Assembly: GCF_002095385.1 (NCBI RefSeq)
Contig: NZ_MIPP01000011.1
Location: forward strand, 20,799 to 84,798
DNA: 64,000 nucleotides
Source of the DNA: Pantoea eucrina
GTDB taxonomy: Bacteria; Pseudomonadota; Gammaproteobacteria; Enterobacterales; Enterobacteriaceae
Reading direction: 5' to 3'
The stretch's first letter is position 1. Each line of letters opens with the position of its first letter. The notes below the pieces were generated by a model. It saw nothing but the letters and a program-made list of their open reading frames with translations, was not told the DNA's origin and did not search any database. A program made the position numbers and the translations under genes. Shown in pieces: positions 19,831 through 30,405 of this stretch.

Positions 19831-19960
19831 TAAAACTGTGCAATAAAGCGCCTTAGATATCAATGGGATATTCGCTGGCACCCTCCGGCTAAGCAGCAGC
19901 GAGGCCGGAGTGGTGCGTTTTTTGCAGCTATATCGCTTTTATTTGCACAGAGAACTCCTG

Positions 19961-20575
19961 ATGGACAACATCGCTCAGCCAGTGGCGGCTCCTCACTCCC
20001 GTATCGAAGATGCGCTGGCTATCGTGCTGGGAACGCTGATGGTCTCATTTGGCGTCATGCTGCTGAAGCAGGCGGGCGCGCTGACCGGCGGAACGGCCGG
20101 TATCGCGTTTTTAATCAGCTACCTTTCATCCTCCTCTTTCGGCGCCGCCTTTTTTGCCATCAATCTGCCGTTTTACTGGCTGGCGATACGCCGCATGGGG
20201 TGGGAATTTACCTGCAAAACCTTTGGTGCCGTGGCGCTGGTTTCCCTGTTCACACAGCTGCATCCGCTGTTTATCCACTTTTCGGCATTAAATCCTTTTT
20301 ATGCGACACTGTTCGGTAACGTGGTCATGGGGATCGGGTTTATAGTGTTGTTTCGTCACAAAGCCAGTTTGGGTGGTATCAATATTCTGGCGCTCTGGCT
20401 GCAGGATCGCACCGGTCTGCGTGCCGGGAAGCTACAGATGATGGTTGATACCTGTGTGGTATGCGCCTCGCTGTTTGTTGTACCGCTACCGATGCTGCTG
20501 GCCTCTGTTGCGGGCGCGGCGATCCTCAACCTTATCATTGCGCTGAACCATCGTCCTGGCCGCTATCAGGTATAA
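19961..20575 (+). CDS. YitT-family membrane protein
   Basis: Integral membrane protein of the YitT (DUF161) family; transport role suspected but not established. From the ATG at 19961 it has 204 residues and about five membrane segments, including [20 protein letters not shown] and [19 protein letters not shown], and the family word [18 protein letters not shown]. An in-frame start at 19910 adds 17 residues without a better ribosome site. It probably works with the Lrp-type regulator just upstream. Confidence 0.82.
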   Translation: MDNIAQPVAAPHSRIEDALAIVLGTLMVSFGVMLLKQAGALTGGTAGIAFLISYLSSSSFGAAFFAINLPFYWLAIRRMGWEFTCKTFGAVALVSLFTQLHPLFIHFSALNPFYATLFGNVVMGIGFIVLFRHKASLGGINILALWLQDRTGLRAGKLQMMVDTCVVCASLFVVPLPMLLASVAGAAILNLIIALNHRPGRYQV

Positions 20576-20622
20576 AAGCGCCGTCTTACGCTTACTCATG
20601 CATTTTTATGGAGATCTGCACC

Positions 20623-21816
20623 GTGTTTCAAAACGTTGATGCCTACGCCGGCGATCCGATTCTGTCGCTGATGGAAACCTACAAACAAGATCCGCGCGCG
20701 CATAAAGTCAATCTCAGTATCGGCCTGTTCTACAACGAAGCAGGGATCGTTCCGCAGCTGCAGGCCGTTGCGGCAGCTGAAGAGCGTCTGCAGGCGCAGC
20801 CGCATCAGGCATCACTCTATCTGCCGATGGAAGGTTTAGGCCCTTACCGTAACGCCATTGCGCCGCTGCTGTTTGGTCACGAACACCCGGTGCTGAAAGC
20901 GGGACGCATCGCGTCTATTCAGACGCTGGGTGGTTCCGGTGCGCTGAAAGTGGGGGCTGATTTCCTGAAGCGCTATTTTCCGCACTCAGAGGTCTGGGTC
21001 AGCGATCCGACCTGGGAAAATCACGTAGCGATTTTTAACGGCGCGGGCTTCGCGGTAAACACCTACCCCTGGTACGATGCTGAGACCAACGGCGTTAAGT
21101 TTGACGCATTTATCCGCTGCCTGAAATCGCTGCCGAAGCATGCCATTGTGCTGCTGCATCCCTGCTGCCATAACCCGACCGGCGCCGATCTCACTGACGC
21201 CCAGTGGGATGAGACCACCGCCGTGCTGAAAGCGCAGGAGCTGATCCCGTTCCTCGATATCGCCTATCAGGGCTTTGGTGCAGGAATGGAAGAGGATGCT
21301 TACGCCATTCGCGCTATCGCAGCCGCGGGTCTGCCGGCGCTGGTGAGCAACTCATTTTCCAAGATCTTCTCGCTCTATGGCGAGCGCGTGGGCGGGCTCT
21401 CTGTGGTCTGCGACAGCGCTGAAGAAGCGGGACGGGTGCTGGGTCAGCTGAAAGCCACCGTGCGCCGCAACTACTCCAGTCCGCCAAATTTTGGTGCGCA
21501 GGTAGTCTCCTGCGTGCTGAATGATGCCGTACTACTGAACATGTGGCTGGCAGAAGTTGACGCGATGCGCCTGCGTATTGCGGAGATGCGCCAGGCGCTG
21601 GTCAGCGAGCTGCAGGCAATTCTGCCGGGTAAAAATGTCGACTATCTGCTGAAGCAGCGCGGTATGTTCAGCTATACCGGTCTCAGCGCACAGCAGGTTG
21701 ATCGCCTGCGTGATGAGTTCGGCATCTATCTTATCGCCAGCGGACGTATGTGCGTTGCTGGTCTGAACCACGGTAACGTTAAACGCGTTGCAGAGGCGTT
21801 TGCTGCCGTTATGTAA
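20623..21816 (+). CDS. tyrB: Aromatic amino acid aminotransferase TyrB
   Basis: PLP-dependent enzyme for the last step of tyrosine and phenylalanine synthesis, also active on aspartate and leucine. The GTG at 20623 ([18 protein letters not shown]) gives 397 residues, the E. coli length; the longer open frame back to 20461 overlaps yitT. The PLP lysine is in [17 protein letters not shown], and [13 protein letters not shown] and [10 protein letters not shown] are present. No clear TyrR box was seen in the short upstream gap. A good terminator follows. Confidence 0.95.
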   Translation: MFQNVDAYAGDPILSLMETYKQDPRAHKVNLSIGLFYNEAGIVPQLQAVAAAEERLQAQPHQASLYLPMEGLGPYRNAIAPLLFGHEHPVLKAGRIASIQTLGGSGALKVGADFLKRYFPHSEVWVSDPTWENHVAIFNGAGFAVNTYPWYDAETNGVKFDAFIRCLKSLPKHAIVLLHPCCHNPTGADLTDAQWDETTAVLKAQELIPFLDIAYQGFGAGMEEDAYAIRAIAAAGLPALVSNSFSKIFSLYGERVGGLSVVCDSAEEAGRVLGQLKATVRRNYSSPPNFGAQVVSCVLNDAVLLNMWLAEVDAMRLRIAEMRQALVSELQAILPGKNVDYLLKQRGMFSYTGLSAQQVDRLRDEFGIYLIASGRMCVAGLNHGNVKRVAEAFAAVM

Positions 21817-21836
21817 CCGCCGGACGCGAAACCAGA

Positions 21837-21869
21837 AACCATCCGTTTTCATGCGGATGGTTTTTTTTT
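21837..21869 (+). terminator. Intrinsic terminator after tyrB
   Basis: AACCATCCG and CGGATGGTT form a 9-bp stem with an 8-nt loop followed by seven more T residues. Confidence 0.9.
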
Positions 21870-21966
21870 GCGTCTGCCAGGCAGGCTGATGCTTTTTCCT
21901 GCGGCAGGGTTTACCTTTCGCCAACATGCTGCACACTTAAGAGACCTGTTTTTTTAGGACTTTGCT

Positions 21967-22383
21967 ATGTGGCAGCAACAGACCCTCACCCTGAGCGCAA
22001 AAGCGCGCGGGTTTCACCTCATTACCGATGAGATCTTAAGCCAGCTTAACGGCCTCAATGGCGTGCGCATCGGCCAGCTGCATCTGCTGTTACAGCATAC
22101 CTCCGCGTCGCTGACGCTGAATGAAAACTGCGATCCCACCGTGCGCAGCGACATGGAGCAGCATTTCTTACGCCAGGTGCCTGAAAACGCAGGGTGGCAG
22201 CACGCTTATGAAGGCGCAGACGATATGCCTGCCCATATCAAGTCGTCACTGCTGGGCGTTTCACTGCTGCTGCCGGTCAGTCGCGGGCGGCTGATGCTGG
22301 GGACCTGGCAGGGCATCTGGCTGGGCGAACATCGCATACAGGGCGGTGCCAGACGCATCGTCGCGACTTTACAAGGGGAATAA
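21967..22383 (+). CDS. yjbQ: UPF0047 protein YjbQ
   Basis: Small cytoplasmic protein of the UPF0047 family, annotated as secondary thiamine-phosphate synthase because the E. coli protein shows weak thiamin phosphate synthase activity. 138 residues, as in E. coli. Conserved stretches: [33 protein letters not shown], and [12 protein letters not shown] near the end, with His/Asp/Glu residues forming the presumed metal site. yjbR follows after 3 bp, so they share a transcript. In E. coli aphA lies between tyrB and yjbQ; it is absent here. Confidence 0.92.
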   Translation: MWQQQTLTLSAKARGFHLITDEILSQLNGLNGVRIGQLHLLLQHTSASLTLNENCDPTVRSDMEQHFLRQVPENAGWQHAYEGADDMPAHIKSSLLGVSLLLPVSRGRLMLGTWQGIWLGEHRIQGGARRIVATLQGE

Positions 22384-22386
22384 CCA

Positions 22387-22737
22387 ATGACGATTTCTGA
22401 GCTATTGACCTACTGTATGAGCAAACCCGCCGCAGAACAGGACATTAAAGAGGCGTGGGATGCAACGCAGATTAAGAGCCACGGTGTGCTGTTTGCCATG
22501 CTTTATGAGAAAGCAGGGCGGCCGGCGGTGACGCTGAAAACCTCTCCCGCACTGGCTGAACTGTTGCGTGAAGAGCACAGCGACGTCTTTCCCAGCGAAT
22601 ACCTGAATAAATCCTGCTGGAGCACGCTGTGGCTGGATGGATCGCTGAAGGATTCGCAGATTTACTATCTGGTTGACGCCTCTTACCAGCAGGCCGACGC
22701 CACGCACGCGGCGGGCGCCAGCCAGCACAGCGCCTGA
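22387..22737 (+). CDS. yjbR: MmcQ/YjbR-family protein YjbR
   Basis: Small protein of the MmcQ/YjbR family with a CyaY-like fold, function unknown. 116 residues (E. coli 118). Family features: MTISELLTYCMSKPAAEQD at the N-terminus, LKTSPALAELLREEHSDVFPSEYLNKSCWSTLWLDGSL in the middle and YYLVDASYQQA. The last dozen residues diverge from E. coli. It ends 4 bp from the convergent alcohol dehydrogenase gene, with no room for a terminator. Confidence 0.9.
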   Translation: MTISELLTYCMSKPAAEQDIKEAWDATQIKSHGVLFAMLYEKAGRPAVTLKTSPALAELLREEHSDVFPSEYLNKSCWSTLWLDGSLKDSQIYYLVDASYQQADATHAAGASQHSA

Positions 22738-22741
22738 GCCG

Positions 22742-23805
22742 TTACGCCGCAGGCGTATCGCGCAGGGTATTGATATCGATGACAAAGCGATATTTTACAT
22801 CGCTTTTCAGCATGCGCTCATACGCCTCATTAATTTGATCCATGGCAATCAGTTCAATGTCTGAGGTGATGCCGTGCTTGCCACAGAAATCGAGCATCTC
22901 CTGCGTTTCAGCGATGCCGCCGATCAGCGAGCCAGAGACACTGCGGCGTTTGAAAATCAGGTTAACCACCTGAGGTGCCGGATGATCGTGCTCGGGCACA
23001 CCGACCAGCGTCATATTGCCATCACGCTTCAGCAGGGTGATAAACGGGTTGAGATCGTGCTGTGCGGCTACCGTGTTCAGAATAAAATCGAAACTGTTAG
23101 CGTGGGCCGCCATCTGATCGGCATCTTTAGATATCACCACTTCATCAGCGCCAAGACGTTTGCCATCTTCGACTTTTGATGGCGATGTCGTAAACAGCAC
23201 GACCTGCGCGCCCATCGCATGGGCAATTTTCACCCCCATATGGCCCAGGCCGCCGAGGCCTACGATACCCACTTTTTTGCCCGGCCCGACATTCCAGTGG
23301 CGCAGCGGCGAATAGGTGGTGATCCCCGCGCACAGCAGCGGCGCAACGCCTGCCAGGTCGAGGTTTTCCGGCACGCGCAGCACAAAATCTTCGTTGACCA
23401 CCATGCTGGTGGAGTAGCCACCGTAGGTGACCGCGCCGGTTTCGCGATCCTGGCCGTTGTAGGTGCCCGTCATGCCCTCTTCGCAATACTGCTCCAGCCC
23501 TTCGTGACAGCTCGGACAGCTGCGGCAGGAGTCAACCATACAGCCAACGCCCACCAGGTCACCGGGCTGATATTTATGGCTGTGCGCGCCCACGGCGGTT
23601 ACGCGACCGACAATTTCATGGCCCGGTACGACCGGAAAAATTGTGTTGTTCCATTCGTTGCGCGCCTGGTGCAGATCGGAGTGGCAGACGCCGCAATAGA
23701 GCACTTCAATCTCCACATCATGCTCACGCAGTTCGCGCGGTTTGTAGTCGAACGGGGCGAGTTTTGATTTGGCGTCCTGTGCAGCCAGGCATGGGTAATA
23801 TTCAT
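22742..23805 (-). CDS. Zinc-dependent NAD(P) alcohol dehydrogenase, YahK/CAD-like (frame broken near start)
   Basis: Medium-chain dehydrogenase close to E. coli YahK, which reduces a range of aldehydes with NADPH. Catalytic zinc ligands in YCGVCHSDLHQ and PGHEIVG, structural zinc cysteines in DSCRSCPSCHEGLEQYC, and a Rossmann motif GLGGLGHMGVK. As written the main frame has no family-like start; the proper start MNITHAW at 23805, with GGAG upstream, lies in the next frame. One added G in GCCTGGCTGCA (about 23784-23790) joins MNITHAW to AAQDAKSKLAPFDYK and gives 354 residues, a normal length. I treat this as a probable base-calling error. Confidence 0.88.
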
Positions 23806-24004
23806 GGTGTCTCCAGTCGGATGTGTCGTGAGTAGGGTATGCAAACGCCTTACGGAGTTCGAAAGGCCGCAACGCTGAGGCAGCGTTGCAAGCAGACCGC
23901 TATAAGCGTAGTCAGCTCGCCTGGATGCGACCATGCCTGAAATTGTCTGATTCTTGCCTGTTTCTGCATTTTGTTGCGTAATCAGGCACGTCTGAATAAC
24001 CGGC

Positions 24005-24031
24005 AAATAAAAAGCCGCCCCGGAGGGCGGC
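24005..24031 (-). terminator. Intrinsic terminator after uvrA
   Basis: On the minus strand GCCGCCC and GGGCGGC form a 7-bp stem with a 4-nt loop followed by TTTTTATTT. Confidence 0.85.
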
Positions 24032-24063
24032 CTGATAATGGTAAAGGCGCAGACAGAAAAGCC

Positions 24064-26890
24064 TTACTTCTTCAGCATCGGTTTCAGGAAGCGTGCGGTA
24101 TGTGACTTTTCACACTCTGCCACGGTTTCCGGCGTACCGGCGACCAGGATCTCACCGCCGCCGCTGCCGCCTTCGGGACCCAGATCCACGATCCAGTCTG
24201 CGGTTTTAATCACATCCAGATTATGCTCAATCACCACAATGGTATTGCCCTGATTACGCAGCTGATGCAGGACTTCCAGCAGCTGCGCAATATCGGCAAA
24301 GTGCAGGCCGGTGGTCGGCTCATCCAGAATATAGAGCGTCTGTCCGGTACCGCGCTTCGACAGCTCACGCGCCAGCTTGACGCGCTGCGCCTCACCACCA
24401 GAGAGCGTGGTGGCGGACTGGCCGAGACGGATATAGGAGAGGCCGACATCCATCAGCGTCTGCAGCTTGCGTGCCAGCGCCGGGACCGCTTCAAAGAAGT
24501 CGCGCGCTTCTTCAATCGTCATCTCCAGCACTTCGTGAATGCTTTTGCCTTTGTACTTGATCTCCAGCGTTTCGCGGTTATAGCGTTTGCCTTTACACTG
24601 ATCGCACGGCACATAGATGTCGGGCAGGAAGTGCATTTCCACTTTGATCACGCCATCACCCTGGCACGCTTCACAGCGTCCGCCGCGCACGTTAAAGCTG
24701 AAGCGGCCCGGATTGTAGCCGCGCGAGCGCGACTCCGGCACACCGGCAAAGAGTTCACGCACCGGCGTAAAAATGCCGGTATAGGTCGCCGGGTTAGATC
24801 GTGGCGTACGCCCGATCGGGCTTTGATCGATGTCGATCACTTTATCGAAGTGCTCAAGGCCGGCGATCTCACGATAAGGTGCCGCTTCACCGCTGGTTGC
24901 ACCGTTAAGCTGCTGCTGCGCGATCGGGAAAAGCGTATCGTTGATAAGCGTTGATTTCCCGGAGCCGGAGACGCCGGTGATGCAGGTAAACAGGCCAACC
25001 GGCAGCGTCAGCGTCACATCCTTCAGGTTATTGCCGCGCGCGCCGGTGAGCTTCAGCACTTTAGCCGGATCGCCTTTCACCCGCTCGGCCGGCACTGCGA
25101 TTTCGCGCTTGCCGCTCAGGAACTGGCCGGTCAGCGACTCTTCATGCGCCATAATGGCGTGTACATCACCTTCAGCCACTATCTGTCCGCCGTGCACGCC
25201 CGCGCCCGGACCGATATCAATGATATGGTCAGCCGCTCTGATCGCGTCTTCGTCATGCTCTACCACAATCACGGTATTGCCGAGATCGCGCAGGTGGATC
25301 AGGGTCGAGAGCAGGCGTTCGTTATCGCGCTGGTGTAACCCGATAGAGGCTCATCAAGAACGTACATGACGCCAACCAGGCCCGCGCCAATCTGGCTGGC
25401 CAGACGAATACGCTGCGCCTCGCCGCCGGAGAGCGTTTCAGCCGAACGTGACATGGAGAGATAGTTCAGGCCGACGTTGACCAGGAAACTCAGCCTATCG
25501 CCGATCTCTTTCAGGACTTTCTCAGCAATTTTTGCGCGCTGGCCGCTCAGTTTAAGGTTGGTGAAAAACTCCATCGCATGACCAATACTCATTTCAGAGA
25601 TGGTAGGCAGGTTAGTATCTTCAACAAACACGTGGCGCGCTTCGCGGCGCAGGCGGGTACCGTGACAGCTGGTGCAGGCGCGGTTGCTGATAAACTTCGC
25701 CAGTTCTTCGCGCACCGCATTGGACTCCGTCTCTTTATAACGGCGCTCCATATTATGCAGCACCCCTTCAAACGGATGACGCCGCACGGAAGTATCACCG
25801 CGATCGTTGATATATTTGAATTCAATATTCTCTTTGCCCGAGCCATACAGGATCACCTGACGCGCTTTGTCGCTCAGGCTGCTGAACGGCGCCTCCACGT
25901 CAAAATCGAGATGCTCAGCGAGCGAGCGCAGCATCTGAAAATAGTAGAAGTTGCGGCGATCCCAGCCGCGAATCGCACCGCCCGCCAGCGACAGCTCAGG
26001 GTTCTGCACCACGCGATCGGAATCAAAGTATTGCTGCACGCCAAGGCCGTCACAGGTTGGACAGGCGCGGCCGGGTTGTTGAACGAAAACAGGCGCGGTT
26101 CCAGCTCACGCATGCTGTAGCCGCAGATCGGGCAGGCGAAGTTGGCGGAGAAGAGCATCTCTTCGCTGTCAGGATCGTCCATGTCCGCCACGATCGCGGT
26201 GCCGCCGCTGAGTTCAAGCGTGGTTTCAAACGACTCCGCCAGACGCGTGGCGAGATCGTCGCGCACGCGAAAACGATCGATGACGACTTCAATAGTGTGC
26301 TTTTTCTGCAGCTCAAGTTTCGGCGGATCGGAGAGATCGCACACTTCGCCATCGATGCGGGCACGGATGTAACCCTGCGCCGCCAGGTTTTCCAGCGTTT
26401 TAGTGTGCTCACCTTTGCGATCTTTCACCACCGGCGCCAGCAGCATCAGGCGGCGACCCTCTTCCTGCGCCAGCACCTGATCCACCATCTGGCTTACGGT
26501 CTGCGCCGCAAGCGCGACGTCGTGATCGGGACAGCGCGGCTCACCCACGCGGGCAAACAGCAGGCGCAGGTAGTCGTGGATTTCAGTAATAGTACCCACC
26601 GTCGAGCGCGGGTTATGCGAAGTCGATTTCTGCTCAATGGAAATGGCGGGCGACAGGCCTTCGATATGATCGACATCCGGCTTCTCCATCAGCGAGAGAA
26701 ACTGGCGCGCGTAAGCAGAGAGGGACTCTACATAGCGCCGCTGACCTTCGGCATAGAGCGTATCAAACGCCAGCGATGACTTCCCGGAACCTGAGAGACC
26801 GGTGACAACGATCAGCTTATCGCGTGGAATGATCAGGTTAATATTTTTCAGATTGTGGGTGCGAGCACCGCGGACTTCGATCTTATCCAT
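24064..26890 (-). CDS. uvrA: Excinuclease ABC subunit UvrA (two frame breaks)
   Basis: ATPase that finds DNA damage with UvrB in nucleotide excision repair. The reading frame is split in three: 26890 to about 26067 (residues 1-270, Walker [17 protein letters not shown]), about 26067 to 25349 (first signature [14 protein letters not shown]), and about 25349 to 24064 (second Walker [14 protein letters not shown], zinc module [10 protein letters not shown] with CDQCKG, signature [12 protein letters not shown]). At each join one base is missing: GCCGCGCC for GCCGGCGCC, and GAGCCTCTATC for GAGCCCTCTATC (coding strand). With both restored the product is 942 residues against 940 in E. coli, with no other loss. 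Two independent hits in one otherwise perfect gene argue for sequencing error. A LexA box precedes it. Confidence 0.93.
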
Positions 26891-26973
26891 TCACCTTTCC
26901 CGGATTGAACTACACCCGCTATGCCAGCAAAGCATAACGGATAGAAACGCATCATTATGGCACAAAAAATAAC

Positions 26974-26989
26974 CTGAATAAATATCCAG
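26974..26989. promoter_or_regulatory. LexA box between uvrA and ssb
   Basis: CTGAATAAATATCCAG fits CTG-N10-CAG; read on the uvrA strand with flanks it is TACTGGATATTTATTCAGGT, close to the E. coli uvrA SOS box. It can serve both divergent genes. Confidence 0.88.
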
Positions 26990-27116
26990 TAGTTTTATCC
27001 TTTGGTACACTAGAGGCGCAAAACTGGAAGCACGCTCCAAAGTATCCATCATAGATCAGGACGTGTTAAACTTTGTCGTTTAGACTTATAGCATCAACTC
27101 ATCGGGAGAGAGCAAC

Positions 27117-27677
27117 ATGGCCAGTCGTGGCGTAAACAAAGTGATTCTTGTCGGGAATCTGGGTCAGGATCCGGAAGTGCGTTTCATGCCAAACGGTGGC
27201 GCTGTAGCCAACTTTACGCTGGCCACGTCTGAAAGCTGGCGTGACAAGCAGACCGGTGAAAACAAAGAGAACACCGAATGGCACCGCGTTGTGCTGTTTG
27301 GCAAACTGGCTGAAGTTGCCGGTGAATATCTGCGTAAAGGCTCACAGGTCTATATTGAAGGTCAGCTGCGTACGCGCAAGTGGCAGGACCAGAGCGGCCA
27401 GGAAAAATATACCACCGAGGTTGTTGTCAACGTAGGCGGCACCATGCAGATGCTGGGCGGACGTCAGCAGGGCGGTGCGAATGCAGGTGGCGCACCGATG
27501 GGCGGCCAGAGCGGCGGCGGAAATAACAACGGCTGGGGTCAGCCACAGCAGCCGCAGCAGCAGCAGTCTCAGGGCGGCAATCAGTTCAGCGGCGGCGCGC
27601 AGCAGCGTCCACAGCAGCAGAGCGCACCGGCGAACAACGAACCGCCAATGGATTTCGACGACGATATCCCGTTCTGA
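27117..27677 (+). CDS. ssb: Single-stranded DNA-binding protein SSB
   Basis: Tetrameric protein coating single-stranded DNA in replication, repair and recombination. 186 residues (E. coli 178): OB fold at about 1-112 ([45 protein letters not shown]), a long Gly/Gln-rich linker, and the acidic tip MDFDDDIPF that recruits partner proteins. GGAGAG Shine-Dalgarno upstream. Divergent from uvrA with a LexA box between them. Confidence 0.97.
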   Translation: MASRGVNKVILVGNLGQDPEVRFMPNGGAVANFTLATSESWRDKQTGENKENTEWHRVVLFGKLAEVAGEYLRKGSQVYIEGQLRTRKWQDQSGQEKYTTEVVVNVGGTMQMLGGRQQGGANAGGAPMGGQSGGGNNNGWGQPQQPQQQQSQGGNQFSGGAQQRPQQQSAPANNEPPMDFDDDIPF

Positions 27678-27714
27678 AGCTGACTGATCAGTCACCTTTA
27701 AAAATATGTGCGCA

Positions 27715-27745
27715 AGCCCCTGTTAATACAGGGGCTTTTTATTTT
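27715..27745 (+). terminator. Intrinsic terminator after ssb
   Basis: AGCCCCTGT and ACAGGGGCT form a 9-bp stem with a TAAT loop followed by TTTTATTTT. Confidence 0.92.
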
Positions 27746-27898
27746 GTACTTTTGGCACTCATCAAATATCAATTCATATCCGTTTTTTGATCCAAAGATC
27801 CTGCATGACAGCCAGGAGAAAAAAGAGTGGCATATTTTATCTGTATGGACGCGCCAGCTGATGCAAAGCAGAAAAGACCAATATTAGCCTTAAACTCA

Positions 27899-27920
27899 TT
27901 ATTAGCTGCGCAGCTAATAA
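27899..27920. promoter_or_regulatory. Perfect 22-bp palindrome before the AbiEi-like gene
   Basis: The arms TTATTAGCTGC and GCAGCTAATAA are exact reverse complements with no spacer and end 10 bp before the ATG at 27931. Known AbiEi antitoxins repress their own operon by binding inverted repeats, so this is the likely operator. Confidence 0.7.
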
Positions 27921-27930
27921 CGGGCTGGAA

Positions 27931-29055
27931 ATGAATGTCATGAGCCATTACCCACATTATTCAGAATTCGAACAACAGATGCTGGATGCACTGAGGGAAG
28001 CTATTGCTGAAGCCTTCGGCTCCGAAGCTTCTGTACTGAATGCCTCACACGAGCTTCCCGAAGCTGGAGTTGAACTTGATGGCAAGATTGTGATCAAGAC
28101 TCCGGGTAAAACCCTGCAGGTATTCGTCGAGGTCAAAAAACAGGTCTACCCAAGAGACCTGAGAAATGCTGTCTACCAGCTTCGCAGAGGCATAGATGAA
28201 ACCAGTGATTGTCACGAAGCGATTGGACTGCTTGCTGCAGGTGAGTTGAGTCCCGGGGCTAAACAGGAGCTCAGGAATCAAAATATCGCCTCATTCGAGC
28301 TGGGGGGTAGCCTTTATCTGAAGCATGAAGGCTGGTTCATTAACATCGAAAAGCCTTCCCACCGTAGCAAAAAGAACACTCATGGCATTGAGCTTTTCAC
28401 TGAGGCTCGGGAAAGTGTAATACATGCGCTTCTGATGAATAGCCATAAGTGGTTGACCGGCGCAGAACTGGCCGAAAAAGCCGAAACATCTCCATACACC
28501 TGCTCTCTCGTCCTGCAGGAGCTGACATTGCGTGAATGGGTGGAGTCTACTGGTAGAGGACCGGGCAAGCGCAGAATGCTCACTCACCCTGATAAGCTTT
28601 TGGACGCCTGGTCTGAGCAGTGGCAGGGACGTAAAGAAAAGAGGTCAAAGTGGTACACCTTTGTCGAAACGCCCGAGCATCTGCTGGCTCACCTGGCGGA
28701 AGAGATAGACCGTCAGAAAGTGGATTATCCGTGGGCATTTACGGGTGCTGCTGCAGCGAATGTTTATGCTCCACTGCTGACCAGTACTGAGGGAGCAGAA
28801 ATTATTGTGCCCAGGGGCTACGCGGATAAGATGGCTGATAGATTAGGCCTGAAGCCAGTGAGCAGAAGGGCAAACGTTACGCTCATTGAGCGCGAACCTG
28901 CGAGTTTGCTTTATCGATATATGCGCTCGGATCAGCCTGTCTTTTTTGCCAGTCCTTACATTCTGTATCTGGACTTATTAGATGGTCGGGGCCGCAACAA
29001 GGAACTGGCGCAACATATCAGAGAACGATTGGAGTCTTTATGGCAACGGAATTGA
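27931..29055 (+). CDS. AbiEi-type antitoxin / winged-helix regulator
   Basis: Resembles the long AbiEi-family antitoxins of type IV toxin-antitoxin systems. 374 residues. N-terminal part (about 1-130) looks like a nuclease-like or sensing domain (KIVIKTPGKTLQVFVEVKKQVYPRDLRNAVYQL); a winged helix follows at about 150-215 (HALLMNSHKWLTGAELAEKAETS, VLQELTLREWVESTG); the C-terminal part has FTGAAAANVYAPLLTST, typical of AbiEi C-domains. ATGs at 27931 and 27940 are both possible. Its end overlaps the start of the damaged partner by 16 bp, the usual coupling. A perfect palindrome lies just upstream. Base composition is more AT-rich than the core genes, so it looks acquired. Confidence 0.75.
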   Translation: MNVMSHYPHYSEFEQQMLDALREAIAEAFGSEASVLNASHELPEAGVELDGKIVIKTPGKTLQVFVEVKKQVYPRDLRNAVYQLRRGIDETSDCHEAIGLLAAGELSPGAKQELRNQNIASFELGGSLYLKHEGWFINIEKPSHRSKKNTHGIELFTEARESVIHALLMNSHKWLTGAELAEKAETSPYTCSLVLQELTLREWVESTGRGPGKRRMLTHPDKLLDAWSEQWQGRKEKRSKWYTFVETPEHLLAHLAEEIDRQKVDYPWAFTGAAAANVYAPLLTSTEGAEIIVPRGYADKMADRLGLKPVSRRANVTLIEREPASLLYRYMRSDQPVFFASPYILYLDLLDGRGRNKELAQHIRERLESLWQRN

Positions 29056-29307
29056 AACCTCGTACAGCGGCTGGATACGATCAAAATGTCACACTGGCAT
29101 GCGAGAGGACGCTGCTTACACTGTTAAGCGCCTTTGGAAATTTGAGAGAAACTCTGAGACTTGTCGGTGGTTTGGTCCCCCGTTGCCTATGCACGTTTCC
29201 ATAGCGGGAACGATGAAGACGAAGATGAGCTTGTTAGCCGACAGCGTTTTGCTGCAGGGTTAGTCCAGAAGTTACTGACTGAGATTGAGAGGCAACGGAC
29301 AGCCTGA
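29040..29307 (+). pseudogene. Remnant of AbiEii-type nucleotidyltransferase toxin, internally deleted
   Basis: The expected partner of the upstream antitoxin survives only as its two ends. From 29040 the frame reads MATELKPRTAAGYDQN then CERTLLTLLSAFGNLRETL and LVGGLVPR, a typical start of AbiEii-like partners, then leaves the family and stops at 29204. One frame over, from about 29182, VAYARFHSGNDEDEDELV then RQRFAAGLVQKLLTEIERQ continues to a stop at 29307 and reads like the normal C-terminus. The middle, which would hold the nucleotidyltransferase site, is missing, and the join is out of frame. The toxin should be dead. Family assignment rests on recall of related partner proteins. Confidence 0.65.
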
Positions 29308-30405
29308 CGAAAACAGAAGTGCCGTAGCGTCAGCCCGGCAGGTTTACGCTGCGATATAGCCCGCCAGCAGTGACGCGCTTTTTACAGCCAGAGGCGTGCC
29401 GGTTTTGCTCTGCGTATTATGTCGCTAACAGCTTTTGCTGAGGTTTCCGGACTCTCTGTTCTTCACGCCTCCTCATTCTGTGGCTACGACCAGCGATGTT
29501 CAGGCAGCGTTGATCTGCAGCGTTATACCGGCGTTTTTAAGAATTTAGCCCACCCGTTTTTGCCTGGTTTGCCCGTCTTACCGCCTGAACATTCGCCGCT
29601 ATATGCTCCTGAGCAGGCAGACAGGTTGTCTTTTAATCACCTTTTGACATAACGCCCGGCTGCTATAGCGTGCTTACCCCGGTGATAGATGTGTCTTGGC
29701 GTCTGTTTTTTATGCAGAACAGAGCAGCAGTTGCATATTGATGAGACGAAATGAGAATAAAAATTGGCTGTAACCGCTCTGCGGCCCCCGGTTTTAATCA
29801 GAGAGTGGCCCTGTTTAGTGGTAAGAAAAACCATTCAGGTATCAAGCGAGGGCGCTGCGGTTAAGAATGATCCCGGTCACATTCCGCATAAAAATATTAA
29901 AACCCGCGACAAATAACCGAATGTTATTTATCGATCATATCGCTTTTTATCTTACATAGTTTAAAGCTCATTACGTTTTTGGGCGGGAAAATTCCTGGAG
30001 AAATTAAATCATAAATTGTTTATCCCACGCGACGCGCCGATTTTTAAGCGCAACCGTCAGGGCCAGGATAAATGAGAGGAGAAAAGTGGTGCAGCCGGAG
30101 GAGATGTTCAGTTGTGCTAACTAAAAACAACTGTGATTTAAGGTCAGCAACAGCGGCGTTAATGCAATAAACGAAGCGCCAATCTCACCGCAATGAGATT
30201 GGGCAACGTCTAAATGACTTAAAATACAAGACTTTTGCTGGTGTGAATCAATTTTACCGCAAAAAAAGAAGCATTTTCCTGCCATTAATCATCAGGAAAA
30301 AGAGGTGCGAATTGTTATATTGTGAACGCCGGATTAAATGATCTTCATCTCTTCTGGTAAGAACAAATCTCAGCATTTAGTCAAATAACAGCGGCCTTAC
30401 AACTA
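29308..30405. other. Gene-poor accessory stretch
   Basis: About 1.1 kb without a gene I can support. It becomes AT-rich from about 29870. Short open frames (for example 29419-29652) have no ribosome site, no recognisable family and unusual composition. It ends at an IS3-family remnant. Likely leftover DNA from past insertions and deletions. Confidence 0.5.

Noticed and set aside
24064..26890. Three separate UvrA-like genes
   Set aside because: The pieces are consecutive parts of one UvrA in three frames; adding two bases gives one 942-residue protein.
29419..29652. A 77-residue open frame in the accessory stretch
   Set aside because: No ribosome site, no recognisable family and low-quality composition.
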